From: Excoecaria cochinchinensis
Taxonomy: Eukaryota; Streptophyta; Magnoliopsida; Malpighiales; Euphorbiaceae
Direction of reading: 5' to 3'
NCBI GenBank assembly: GCA_947683425.1
Contig: CANTUQ010000109.1
Span: 526,501 to 590,500 of the forward strand
Length of the DNA: 64,000 bases
The notes under the pieces were generated by a model. It was given only the letters and a program-made list of their open reading frames with translations. It was not told the origin of the DNA and did not search any database. Positions 46,732 to 58,474 of this stretch are shown piece by piece. Position 1 is the first letter of the stretch, and the number at the start of each line of letters is the position of its first letter. The translations under genes and the position numbers were made by a program.

Positions 46732-47413
46732 GAGAAATATCGAGAAAAAATCAGCCATTCTAATAAAATATTAAGAACAAATCAGAACCTTCTTTCACTT
46801 AAAAAATATTAGGGCAAATCCATCAAAATTGTGAAAAGTTTCGACATAACTTTTTTTTTTTTCTTATTATACAAAAATCCCACTAAAAGAAATATAAGTG
46901 TACGGCTGAGATGTTTTTAGTGTGCATCCGATGATGTGAACCACAGTGCGTTGAGACCATATTTGGATAATAATTTGCAATGAAATGGTATAAAGTGATA
47001 TGATTTAATGTGTTGTTTAGGAGGATGAGTTCTCCATGGTTAAGCCATTATCTCATTTTATTCAAATTTTTAAATCACCAAATTTATAGTTTTGCATAAT
47101 TTTCTATATTTCTTTTCTTTTAGTAGCTTTGCTTAATTTTGATGACCCATTTTATATTCTAATATAACCCTAATATTTTATCTTTTTTATCAAATTTTTT
47201 GATTTTTTCTTTCTATAAAAAATATATTAAATCATGCCATACAATATTATCTTTTTGAACATTCTAGCAAACAAAAATATATCACACCCCACACCACCAT
47301 ACCATACTACCTCATAAATTATCTTATACCGAATTACCACCGGTTAATATTAGGTTGTAATTTTGAAAAGAAAAGTTAAAAATGTTGTCATTTATGTAAT
47401 TTCCTCAAGTTAT
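46732..47413. other. AT-rich spacer, possible decayed inverted-repeat element
   Basis: Around 46960-47340 the left text TGGTATAAAGTGATATGATT is loosely mirrored on the right by TGGTATGGTGGTGTGGGGTG (reverse strand). This could be an old MITE. No gene was seen. Confidence 0.3.
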
Positions 47414-47570
47414 TATTGTAACGCCCCAATGCCCATAGAGAATATAGGAGCATTACAGGCAAACTATACAATTTTAATCTTGCAAGATTACCTTAATTAT
47501 ATCCGCTTAATCAAATTAATAAACCGTATTATTACTATTATTTCTTTTTTATACTCTCGAAATTAACATT
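47414..47570 (+). repeat. LTR-start fragment related to the LTR at 981-3397
   Basis: TGTAACGCCCCAATGCCCAT followed by AGAGAATATAGGAGCATTACA matches, position for position with few changes, the minus-strand start of the LTR at 3397. Only the first part can be recognised, and the 3' extent is unclear. Confidence 0.45.
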
Positions 47571-47619
47571 GCTTGATTACTTAAACAATGAATATAATTT
47601 CTATAACAAGTCATACATA

Positions 47620-47815
47620 TAATCCGTCGCTAAATTAAATTAAATAATTTTCCCATTTTTTACAGACGAAATAAATAATTCGTCGCTATTTTTAGCGACG
47701 AATTTTATAAAACGTCGCTAATTTCGGACAGTAATTATGGATGAAATTTTTGGCGCCATTTTTAGCGATGGAATATAATAACCGTCGCTATATGTCAACG
47801 GAAATAAATTCTATG
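47620..47815. mobile_element. Fragment of CACTA-type subterminal repeats
   Basis: The stretch holds repeated CCGTCGCTA and TTTAGCGACGAATTTTATAA motifs in both orientations, the same family as the ends of the element 16242-23414. No CACTA terminus is visible, so it is a remnant or the core of a small derivative. Confidence 0.55.
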
Positions 47816-48122
47816 CACTCGGTATAGTGAGCTAACTAACACCTAATAACAAAACTGTTAGCTATATACTGTCAACAGTTTTCCTCTCTTTATTGACATG
47901 ATGTTTGCCCTACCCAACAGAGGATTGGCTTTAAAACCATAGAAATGTTATGTTTTTAAACTTAAATCATAGGAGTTTTTTTCAACTCGTTATTATTTCT
48001 TCCATATCAGTAATTGCTCTGTTGAATTAATAAGAGTTAATTTTAGTGTGCTACCTGAAACAATTCTGGATAGTAATGCTTTATCACAACTTTATTCAGG
48101 TCATTAACTTATTGTTATGCTA

Positions 48123-48180
48123 TTCCTTTGTTTGCATCTCTATAATTAAACTCCTTTGTTTGCATCTCTATAATTAAACA
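48123..48180. repeat. 28-bp tandem duplication
   Basis: TCCTTTGTTTGCATCTCTAT followed by AATTAAAC is present twice in direct succession. Confidence 0.85.
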
Positions 48181-48681
48181 TACTGCAGATTGTTAATAAA
48201 TAATAGATATTTAGATATTGTGCTGATAATGATTGCTTTGTGAAGCTGATTGCTGACTATTATCAATTTCGTTGTTTCCCATAAACTTTATAGCGGAACC
48301 TAAAGGAAATGTGACAGTGATTCATACAAGCTTTTTTGTTCTTTACTACAAGTTTAATTTGTCAAATTCATTTGCTTCTTATTCTTGTGTGAATATTAGC
48401 TTAATATTAGTGTTGAAGCAGTGATATTTTCCTTAGATATCCAAGATTTGGTGCTTGAAAGTAAGGTTTTCTACTGTCAAAGTAATGGCTGCGGTCAGAT
48501 TTTGGTGATGTTTTCAGAGTATTGTTCTATCGGTTTCTTGGATAAGTTGTTAATTTATATATTTTTGGTGTGTTAGGTGTAAAATTCAGATCTAATTGCT
48601 TCATAATCAACTGTTATATAAGCAGCCTTTTATCCATTTAAGTGCATTTTGAATTCTATAGCATTTTAAAGGTTTTTCTGT

Positions 48682-48816
48682 TGTATACCAGCAGTATACA
48701 TATGGTATACAAGTGGTATACCTATGGTATATAAGTGGTATACAAGTTGTATATCTATGTATACCAATAACATACTAAACTGGTATTTAGAAATATATGT
48801 TTACCACTGGTATACC
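48682..48816. repeat. Short interrupted repeat of the palindrome GTATAC
   Basis: GTATAC or a near variant recurs about every 10-16 bp, as in GGTATACAAGTGGTATACCT, with about ten copies including changed ones. It lies in otherwise AT-rich, intron-like DNA. Confidence 0.7.
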
Positions 48817-49107
48817 AACAATAATCATCAATCCGTCATAGCATATGTTTGATTTTCCTTCTTCTGATTTCTATGCTCGTTCCTCTTGTTTCTTACTTGG
48901 CCTTCACAATTGCTTTCACTCTACTGGTATTATTTTTGTTTCTTTTTATAGATTTAGATCCATTTCTTAATTTCTTCTAATCGAAACTCTTCAGATCTTG
49001 AATGTAGTTCAGATCTTTGTTGCTCTTTTTTGGTTTGTTTATGATTATTTGTGTAATTAACTAATTGTATTATTATTCTTAATCTTCCTTTGTTTTACCG
49101 CTTTTGC

Positions 49108-51766
49108 AGGATTCGACTCAGATCGACCAAGCTTATTGAGTGTGCATGTTCTAGGCGGCTCAATGATGAGGGTCTTGCTCAAGGTTCTTGGATTATGTAC
49201 GGCTCTTATGGTGTAGGTTTCATTTTCTTCATATTTGTTAAAAATTGCTGACATAATTTCCAAATTTAAGACATTTTATGTTATGTGTTGAGAAAATTTA
49301 ATTAACTATGAGATTAGGTTAAATTAATTACCTTTGACACTGCCATCACTTTAGCCTTCGTTTGATGAGAGTAAGTGAGAAAAAAATTAAATTTATTTTA
49401 ATAATGATATAGATAAAATTTATCCTCTTTTACTATTTATTGTTTAGTATTCTCACTAAAATACAGAAAAAATTTAATTTACTTCCCTCTAATTAAAAAA
49501 TAAAAATAAAAATTTTATTCTATTTGCTCTCACCTTTTTTTTTTACTCTCAATTCCATACTTTACCCTCAATTCCATATATCCATTCGATATTGACTTTG
49601 TCCGATGCAGGGGATAGCAAACTAGCAATTCCATACGTCCATTAGATATTGACTTTGTCCGATCCAGGGGATAGAAAAATAGGGATGATAAAGGAAGCAA
49701 AGAAGTTGGAGGGCACTTATTTCACTTTTAGTTTTTTAAAATTTATTTTTCTTTGCATGAAGATTAGCTTCTCTTTCTAGTTTTTAATTTTCCCATTATT
49801 TGGTTGCTGAGAAAGTTTGCCAGATGAGATGTGATATTAATGCTCCATTTAGTTTTGGAGCATTGGTTTACTTGTAGAGTTATTTGACTGAATGGGAAAT
49901 CCAAATTCTAATTGACTCAAACATTGAGCTAGTTTGCTCTAACACAAATGCAGAAGTAATACAGAGCATAAAAAGATTGACTATGCAGTAATTGATACCC
50001 ATTACAGTGGAATTGTATTGTTCTTTGGTTTTGTTAGTTTTGCAATACTGATAATTATAATCCTTGTGTTCTTAATTTAATAATTCGTACATCAACATTT
50101 ATTATTATTTATTTTTGTCTGTATGCTATTTTGTTCTGTGCTGTTAGAACTTTGAGATTTCTAAATTTAACCAGACTTGCTGTAACCCACCTATTGCGAT
50201 AACAGTGGACAATTGAAGTCATGGTGAGGAAAGAGTGTATAATTAAAGAATTGAATTTGGATTTTTCTTTCATTACTTGAATCATTTTGGATTTTAGTAA
50301 TTGGTTGCTCAAGTGAGGTTTTGGGGCATACAAATTTGAGAAGACCTGCAAACTTGGTAGTAACAAGTGCTAGTTCCGTAGAGTTCAGAGGTGATGTTGA
50401 ATGATGTGGGAAAATGAGATACTGTATTACTTGATCCGAGTCAAAGGGCATCACACAACTTTGCCAAAAGATTTTTCTAAGCTCCTTAGGATAATGATAC
50501 TGATAAGTAATACAAGTATTGTGAGAGTATGGAAATCTGTCACTATTAAAGGAAGTAGATATATTTTTGTCAATACCACATCCCAACTAGTTTAGATTAG
50601 GGTATTTTGAGGTTCTAGGAAATATGTTTTAATTGATATTTTCATTTAATGGTTGAATCAAAATAAAAAAGAAAACAAGATAATGGCTTGCTGTTTGAGA
50701 AAATTATAACGTAGCTTATTTTTTTATTTCAAAAAACAAGTGGCACCAACACTGGATAGTACTGAGTTTGTATACCAATTTGAATTATGGAACTTCTGTA
50801 GCATAGCTGGCTGAATGTTGTAGTCCAGATAGCTTGGGATTTTTATCTGGCATTAATATTATCATATATGGATGATGTGAAGTTTAAGGAAATACTTAAG
50901 TGAAATTGCGTTTACAACGGCTGAGTTTTATGGCCATGTGAATGGCGAAAGGGTAATGACAAAATGTTAACATCTTGCTCTCTTGTTCTCCAGATGATCC
51001 AATCCAACTTCAGTAATTTTATCAATATTCCTGAAAAACTGACAGCACTCCGTCAAGATTATGCAATATTTGATTTTTAATATGGTATTGCAAGTACGGA
51101 ACAAAATTGTGTTGCAATTGACAATCAATGAATGAATGCCTCTCTCACATTCACTTGCTCTGTGGTTTTGTTGGGTGTATTCCTGTGGCGATTGCCTTAG
51201 CTCCATTAATTTTCCAAGGGAACATGCACACTTGTGTATGATTTGCAATAATTTTTTGCTTCTACCTGTTCTATTTAGTATTTTGATATTAATTGGACAT
51301 CCTTGTGTGTTTCTTCAGCTTGATGACGTAGTGAGCACAGAAACATGGTACCGGCTAGACATGTTCTTCCACAGGGACATGCTTATGATGCTTGCAAGCA
51401 ATAGGAAGGTTGATGAAGCGAAGCTCGTTTGGCAAGATTTGAAGAGAGAGGGCGTTTTGTTTGATCAGCATACTTTTGGAGACATTATCAGAGCCTTCTT
51501 AGTGGGTTGCCCTCAGAAGCTATGGACATATATGAGGAGATGAGACTATCTCCAGATCTTCCATTAGCTTCGCCTATTCAAGTAATCTTGAAAGGGCTAA
51601 TTCCATGCTTAAATTTAAGAGAGAAGGTAAATGACGACTTTTTAGAAGTTTTTCCAAACATGATTGTTTATGACGCAGCTGAAGACTTGTTTGAAGATCA
51701 AGGGAGGGACTACACCACTGGCAATGGTTGGTCAAACATAACTCTAACCGGTTGGGCACAACTATG
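49108..51766 (+). pseudogene. Small P-class PPR protein gene, broken by a frameshift
   Basis: A putative exon at 49108-49215 follows TTTGCAG and reads IRLRSTKLIECACSRRLNDE then GLAQGSWIMYG. After a long intron, the exon at 51320 (acceptor TTTCTTCAG) reads TWYRLDMFFHRDMLMMLASN then KVDEAKLVWQDLKREGV, a typical PPR helix pair, then FDQHTFGDIIRAFL. At about 51500-51512 the frame must shift to continue GLPSEAMDIYEEMR, so a small deletion broke the gene; the rest runs to TGA 51764-51766. PPR proteins bind organelle RNA. The best-fit relatives are short PPR proteins of the THA8-like/At1g62350 kind, from memory. No 5' end, start codon or targeting peptide is visible, so this is a partial copy. Confidence 0.6.
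49571..49680. repeat. 57-bp tandem duplication
   Basis: ATTCCATATATCCATTCGAT... and ATTCCATACGTCCATTAGAT... repeat at a spacing of 57 bp, both containing ATTGACTTTGTCCGATSCAG followed by GGGATAG. It lies within the intron of the PPR pseudogene. Confidence 0.8.
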
Positions 51767-51965
51767 AAAAATTTAAGAATTAGAGTGGCATTTTTGCACT
51801 ATTTTTAACAATTATAAAGGTATTTCAGTATAATTTTTAACAATTGTGAAGGCATTTTTGCTCTGAAAGTAATTTAAGGAGTAAAATAGAGTCTCAAGAT
51901 AATTATTTTTTTTTTCCAAGCATCTCATATGCAGACTTGAAAAGCAGTTAGAACTTTAGTTGAAT

Positions 51966-52485
51966 TGATAACCGGACTCTTCGAGTAATAGTCCGGTATG
52001 TACTTAACCGGACACGAGTCATACGCTGAACTTATGTGACAAGTGTTCGACAGCCGGGCTCACCCAGACAATTGGTATAATAGTTGCTCGATTAGGTAAA
52101 CAGCTCGGTACAGTCTTATTAACAGTTCGGTAACAATTTATGGAAAGCCATCATCAACGAATATTACCCAGATATTGTGCAAATCCTGATCTTACAGTGA
52201 TGGAAAGTACCAAAAATCACTCAACAAATCTTCACAGATTGGGAATCAAGCAATTAAGGGGATTTTCTCCTATTCAAGATCTTACTTCTTATTTTGGCAT
52301 AGTTCTATATAAAGGAAATCATCAGGTACATTGACCTCTCTCTGAATTCGTTTACAAAAAACCTTATATTGTGAATTTGCTAACTTGATCGTCGGAGCCT
52401 CCCTTGTCGGAAACCCGACGGTTTTGTGGTATTTTTCAGGTGACTCAATCAAAGGAACGTTTCCGAAAATTTAAACAAGTTATCA
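51966..52485 (+). repeat. 5' LTR of the Tat element (520 bp)
   Basis: TGATAACC...TTATCA ends. The TATA-like motif CTATATAAAG is at about 52308-52317. A primer-site-like motif, TTTGGTGCGGTGAGCGTGG, follows at 52486. The ORF at 52140-52334 is carried by both LTRs and has no known product. Confidence 0.9.
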
Positions 52486-52576
52486 TTTGGTGCGGTGAGC
52501 GTGGAACACTCCACATATTTCAGTCAACAATGGATCTCTTTCCCGATTTGCCTATTTCTGCTACCCCAGCATCTAG

Positions 52577-55500
52577 CCAACCCAACCTCCTGCCAACCTT
52601 CAGGGCCAACTCCTCCAAAGCTTACAACCAGCTCAATCAGAGCAAATCTCCCCACTTCCAGCACGACAATTGTTTCCCACACAGATTCATACACCAGCCA
52701 CACTCCAAGCACCCTCGGCTATCCCAACGATCCCGGGCTTAACTCCCCAAACAGCCCAAACTCTGCTGACCGCCCTATCAGCTATGGCGGCTCAGGCACC
52801 ACAACCAGTCCCCACAATAACACCCCCTACCCTCACACATGCGATAGCGCAAAATCCTATACAAAATGCACAATTCCCAGCCCAAACACCACAACCACCA
52901 CCACCACCTTTGCCGAGTACATTAGCCCCGGGAACAACGATCACTATGACAGCCGAACAATTTGAAAGACTATTCGAAGAAATGATGCAAAAGTATCAGA
53001 ACCGAAGTACTTTACAGTACCAAGGCAGTTTTCGATCTCCACTCTCTCGAGACATCTTGGCTACCCCGTTCCCCCAAATACGCTTGCCAAATCTGCCAAA
53101 ATATAGCGGAAGTTCAGATCCCCGAGCTCATTTAGACGAGTTCCACCACACCATGTTGGTTCACACCACGGAGGATGCAGCTTTGTGCAAGATTTTCCCC
53201 CAAACACTCACCGACTCGGCTCAGATATGGTTTCATAACCTCCTGAAAATTTTCGTTTACAGCTTCGAGCAGTTCAGTGACATGTTCATTGCTAAATTCG
53301 TAGCAGCCATTCAACCGGCTAAGGTATCAGCCGACCTTACAATGGTGTATCAAGAGAAGGGGGAAGCACTTCGAGCTTATGTGGAAAAATTTAACGCTGT
53401 GGCAATGGACATTCAAAACTTAAACTTGGCGGTGGCTGTTAATGCTCTCATCCGTAACACGAGGTGTCAAGACTTCAGTGATTACCTTAGCAAGAAACCA
53501 CCGGGTGATTTTACCGAGCTCATGTCCCAGGCTCACAAGTACATACGAATGGATGAAGCTCGCAGACTCAGATATAGTTCGCAGCCCAGAGATTCGAATA
53601 GAGGGTTTCGCACGGGGCGAGATAGAAGCAACAATGGCAGAGAGGAAGTTAAAGGAAGGGGGGCTGGCCATTCCAATCGAGCTTATCTGGTCTCAAAGCC
53701 GAACACAAGAAGCAAACACGAAGAACGGTTCACACCGTTAACGGCCCCGAGGTCCCAAATCTTGGCCTGGATGAAGGAGAATGAGCGGGTTAACTGGTCG
53801 CGCCCCATGATAGATGATCCTAGTAGAGACCAGAGCCTATACTGCTCCTTTCACAGAGATAAAGGCCATCAGACGAATGATTTTTGCCAGTTGAAATGTG
53901 AAATCGAACACTTGATCCGGCAGGGCAAGCTCGGTCAGTTTGTAAAGGATACCGATAGGAAAGAGCGAGATAGATCTCCCTCGCCGAGAAGACAGGATAA
54001 GGGGGCTGGGTCAAGCAAAAAAGCCCTAGCCGGGGTGATTCATATGATTACGGGAGGCCAGCATTATGATGTCTTCGAGGAGTCGAGAAAAAGAAAGGCC
54101 AAAGAAGTGTTCTCCGTGGGAGTAGGAGGTAGAACAGAGAGATACGAGGTGACTTTTTCTGAGGCCGATGAAGCTCATGTCCGAACTCCTCATATGGAAT
54201 TGCTAGTCGTGGAAGCCCTGATATAAGACTATCTGGTCCAGAGAATCTTGGTAGACACAGGAAGTGCGGTGAATCTTATCACATTGTAGGCTTATAAGGC
54301 ATTGGGGCTGTCGGCTAACAAGTTAGAAATCGTGTCAGCACCACTCATCGGTATATCTGGGCAAGCGGTCAAAGTGGAAGGCTCGGCCATGTTGGAGTTG
54401 CAGCTCGGAGATGAAGATCAGGTGTGCAGTTGCAGGAGTTGTTTCATGGCGGTTGATATACCACTCGCGTACAATGTGATTATTGGGCGGCCTCTCTTGG
54501 TTGGAGTAGATGCTTACATCTCAATGCGTAAGCTGCTGGTGAAGATACCTGTCCGAGGAGGTGTGGCTGTACTAAGAGGTAATCAGAAGGCAGCTCGAGA
54601 AACTTATGTAAGCATGCTGAAGGAGGCGGACCAGGCGTTACCATTGGATGCGCTGGATATTCCAACAGCAAAGAATGCGGAACCCATAGATCCACTTCGG
54701 GAGGTAGAACTCTCATCAAGAAAGGTGGTCAAGATTGCTGCTAGAAAACAGGGGAAAGAGAAAGAAGCTCTGATAGCAGTATTGTCAGAGTATGAAGACG
54801 TCTTCGCCTGGCAACCCTCAGACATTAAGGGGGTTACTTCCGAGGTAATGTGTCATGCCCTTAATGTGCAATCTAGCTGTAAGCCTGTTAAGTAGAAGAA
54901 GAGGAATCATGCTCCCGAGCGACAACTAGCAATGTCAGAGGAGGTCGATACACTGTTGCAAAATGGATTCATAAGGGAAGTGTTATACCCGGACTGGCTG
55001 TTAAATGTGGTGCTGGTAAAGAAGGCCAATGAAAAATGGCGAATGTGTGTTGATTTTACTGATTTAAACAAGGCTTGTCTGAAAGATTGCTACCCACTAC
55101 CCAATATTGATCTCTTGGTCGATTCCACTTCGAGGTTTGAGGAATATGCATTCCTGGATGCCTCTGCAGGGTATCACCAAATCCCCATGAGAAAGAGTGA
55201 TGAAGAGAAGACTGCTTTTGTCACACACCGGGCCACCTATTGCTATCGGGTCATGCCTTTCAGGTTGAAGAATGCTGGGGCCACCTATCAGAAATTAATG
55301 AACAAGATGTTCACGCGGCAGTTGGGAAGGAACGTTGTAGTCTATGTTGATGACATGATTGTCAAAGGAAAGAGTGTGGCAGACTTACCCCGGGAGCTGG
55401 CAGAAACTTTTAGGGTAATGAGGGAGTTCGGTTTAAAGCTTAATCCGGAGAAGTGTGCTTTTGGTGTTCAGTCTGAAAAATTCTTGGGGTACATGATTTC

Positions 55501-57886
55501 AAAGAGGGGAATAGAGGCTAACCCAGAGAAGATTCAAGCCATTCTGGAGATGGAACCACCAAGATCGGTAAGGGATGTTCAAAAGCTCAACGGAAGGGTG
55601 ACAGCTTTAGGCAGATTCATTTCCTGTTCGGCTAAGAGATGCCTCCTCTTTTACAGCACCCTTAAGAAAGTGAAGGGTTTTGAGTGGACACCAGAGTGTC
55701 AGAAAGCATTTGACGAATTGAAAGTTTTTCTGAGCACCCCACCTCTTCTAAGTCGGCCACTACCGGGGGAAATACTGTATATGTACCTTGCGGTCTCATC
55801 GGGAGCTTTGGGTTCGGTTTTGATAAGAGAAGAGGGTAATCAGCAGTTTTCGATCTATTATATAAGCAAGGTTATGAGAGGCACCGAGCTGCGGTACCAT
55901 ATACTCGAGCAGCTCGCTTTCGCGTTAGTGATATCTGCTGTAAAGTTGCACCCCTATTTTCAGGCTCATACAGTGACAGTTAGGACGAACTCAAACCTCA
56001 GAAAAGTATTGCAGAAACCCGAGGCATCGGGGAGAATCACGGAATGGGCAGCTCGGTTAGGAGAGTTCGATGTTCGGTATGACGCTCGGCCATCCATGAA
56101 GGGGCAAGTTCTAGCCGATTTTGTTGCAGAATTAAATGCACCCCCACAAGAGCCTAGTCCCTGCTCATGGAAATTGTATATAGACGGCGCATCCTCGTCC
56201 TTGGGAGCCAGGGCTGGAGTAATTTTGATTGGACCAGCTAAAATTGTGATCCGAGCGATGGCCCACATAGCATTCCAGGCAACCAACAATGTGGCCGAGT
56301 ACAAAGCTCTCAGTTTTGGTTTACAGCTAGCTTTGGAGGTAAGACCGGATTCCTTGAATATCTTCTCTGACTCACAGCTCGTCGTTAGCCAGGTACTTGG
56401 AAAATTTGAAGCCAAAGACCATATGATGATCAGATACAAGGAATTATCTACCGCACTTTTCTCCCAACTTGAGAGCCGGGGTTGTGCATGGTCCATTGAT
56501 CAGGTTCCAAGGGAGGAAAATGTTGAGGCCGATGTGTTGGCTAAACAAGCTTGCCTTCAAGATCAATCAGCCGTATCAAATGTCATTTGGGCTATCATAT
56601 CCGCTCCTTCACACGAGACATATAAGCTACACCTGCATAAGCAGATGGATGGGTGGCGGCTTCCCATTTACACACATCTGAGTAGCGGAGCTCTACCCGA
56701 AGATCAAGTGCAAGCCCAGAAGATAGTTCGGCGATCCAGTCGGTATGCAATCCTGGATGATCAATTATACAAGAGATCGTTTTCGGCTCCCTGGGCAAAA
56801 TGCTTAAGTATAGAGGAAGGCGAGTATGTGTTAAGGGAGATTCATGAAGGTATTTGCGGGGCCCATGAAGGGGCATAAGCTATAGCTCAAAAGGTGTTGT
56901 TGCAAGGATACTATTGGCCAAGTATGGAGAATGATGCGAAAGAACTGGTTAAGAAGTGTGATAAGTGCCAGCGGTTCAATAATCTGAGTTATCAAAAGGC
57001 TGCTCCCCAAGTTTCAATACATAGTCCTTGGCCATTTGCCCAGTGGGGGATCAATATAGTGGGCCCATTCCCTTTAGCAGCCGGACAGTGGAAGTTTCTG
57101 GTGGTAGCAGTGGACCATTTCACTAAGTGGGTAGAGGCGGAGCCTTTGGCAACCATAACTCCGGCAAATATCATCAAGTTCGTTCAGAAGTTCATCATCA
57201 TGAGGTTTGGGATCCCACATTCCATCATAACGGACAATGGCAAGCAGTTTGATTGCGCAGCCTTCAAGGGATACTGCTCGGAATTAAAGATCCAACTTTG
57301 CTTCACAGCAGTCTACCATCCTCAAGCAAATGGCATGACCGAGGTAACTAACCGGACTATTCTTGCAGGTCTGAAGAAACGACTTGACTCAGCAAAAGGT
57401 CTCTGGGTGGATGAACTCTATAATGTCCTGTGGGCCTACCGAACATCACCAAGATCAGCAACTGGAGAGACCCCTTTCTCCCTCACATATGGGACAGAGG
57501 CGATCATCCCCTGTGAGATCGGTATGCCAAATATCCGGACCATGAGTTTTGATGCAGCAGTAAATGATTCCAACCTGTTGTGTCAGCTGGATAGGTTGGA
57601 GGAACAGAGGGAACATGCTCAGATGCAATCTGCTGCTTCCAAGGAAAGGATGTCATCCTACCACAATCGAAAGATAAAGCCGAGGACATTTAGGATCGGG
57701 CAGCTCGTCCTCAAAAAGGTCGTTGCTTCACAAACATCTGCCGGAGTGGGCAAGCTGAATCCTAACTGGGAAGGCCCTTACATAGTTCATGAAGTTAAGG
57801 GGGGAGCATACAGGTTGAAGGATTCCTCCGGGAAAGTACTTCCTCATTTATGGAACGTTTCAAATTTGAAGGTCTATTATCAATAG
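52577..57886 (+). pseudogene. Gag-pol polyprotein of the Tat element, four in-frame stops
   Basis: One reading frame carries everything; the lesions are TAA 54224, TAG 54287, TAG 54893 and TAA 56876. Gag core at about 53090-53560 (LPKYSGSSDPRAHLDEF, MYQEKGEALRAYVEKFNAV-type text), knuckle-like CSFHRDKGHQTNDFC at about 53850. Protease with VDTGSAVNLI (54251). RT with KWRMCVDFTDLNKAC and the catalytic box YVDDMIVKG (55343), intact. First RNase H follows RT; second, plant-type RNase H with LYIDGASSS (about 56176). Integrase with HEG..., CDKCQRF, then WGINIVGPFP, where the first catalytic aspartate is asparagine (57053-57055), ITDNGKQFD and the glutamate in MTEVTNRTIL. The first in-frame ATG is only at 52783; ATG 52530 lies in another frame, so the N-terminus is also damaged. 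Confidence 0.92.
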
Positions 57887-58474
57887 CTCGGATCTGGGTT
57901 CTTACAGCTCTCTTAGCTAATATGCCGATGAGAAATTTTTGAATTTGTTGTATTTTATTCAGTTCGGCTTTTCGCCATAAAGCAATTGTACTTGATAAAA
58001 CTTCAATAAATGAGGTATATTCATGAACAAACTGCGTTCTATTGTGGTTATCTATACTAGGGTTGCTACGACTCGGCATTTTCGCCATCAAGCAACCGAT
58101 TCAATACTACCGCCGATAGGGCGTACACTCAATACTACCGCCGACAGGGCGCACACTCTCATATTCGACAATAAAGTTCCTCTTTAATGCTCACTCGGCT
58201 ATGACACTATCGAGCATTTCATGACCTAAGTGTCAAAGTTCATTGAGTTCGGTTATAACTCCCGAGACTTTTTATTTTATTACTTATGGAAGAGCTCGTT
58301 CAGCCGAACTATCATAGGAATATCGGTTCATTCAACTCATCAAAAAGCTTATCAGGTTTGCCATTACATTTAAAATATCATTCAAATAGTGCAAAAAGGA
58401 AATTTAAAGTCTTCGGCAAATACAAGCAAAAATGAATTCAGATTTCATTAAACCTTGAAAGAAAAGTACAAAGA
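57887..58474 (+). other. Spacer after pol with a short tandem repeat
   Basis: Non-coding. A 28-bp unit, CAATACTACCGCCGATAGGG followed by CGTACACT, is repeated twice at about 58095-58150. Confidence 0.6.

Noticed and set aside
46960..47340. Possible old MITE
   Set aside because: The inverted similarity is loose and no target duplication was found.
52404..52965. Two short plus-strand ORFs before gag
   Set aside because: Alternate frames of the proline-rich gag leader; ATG 52530 may be the original start before a frameshift, but I cannot show it.
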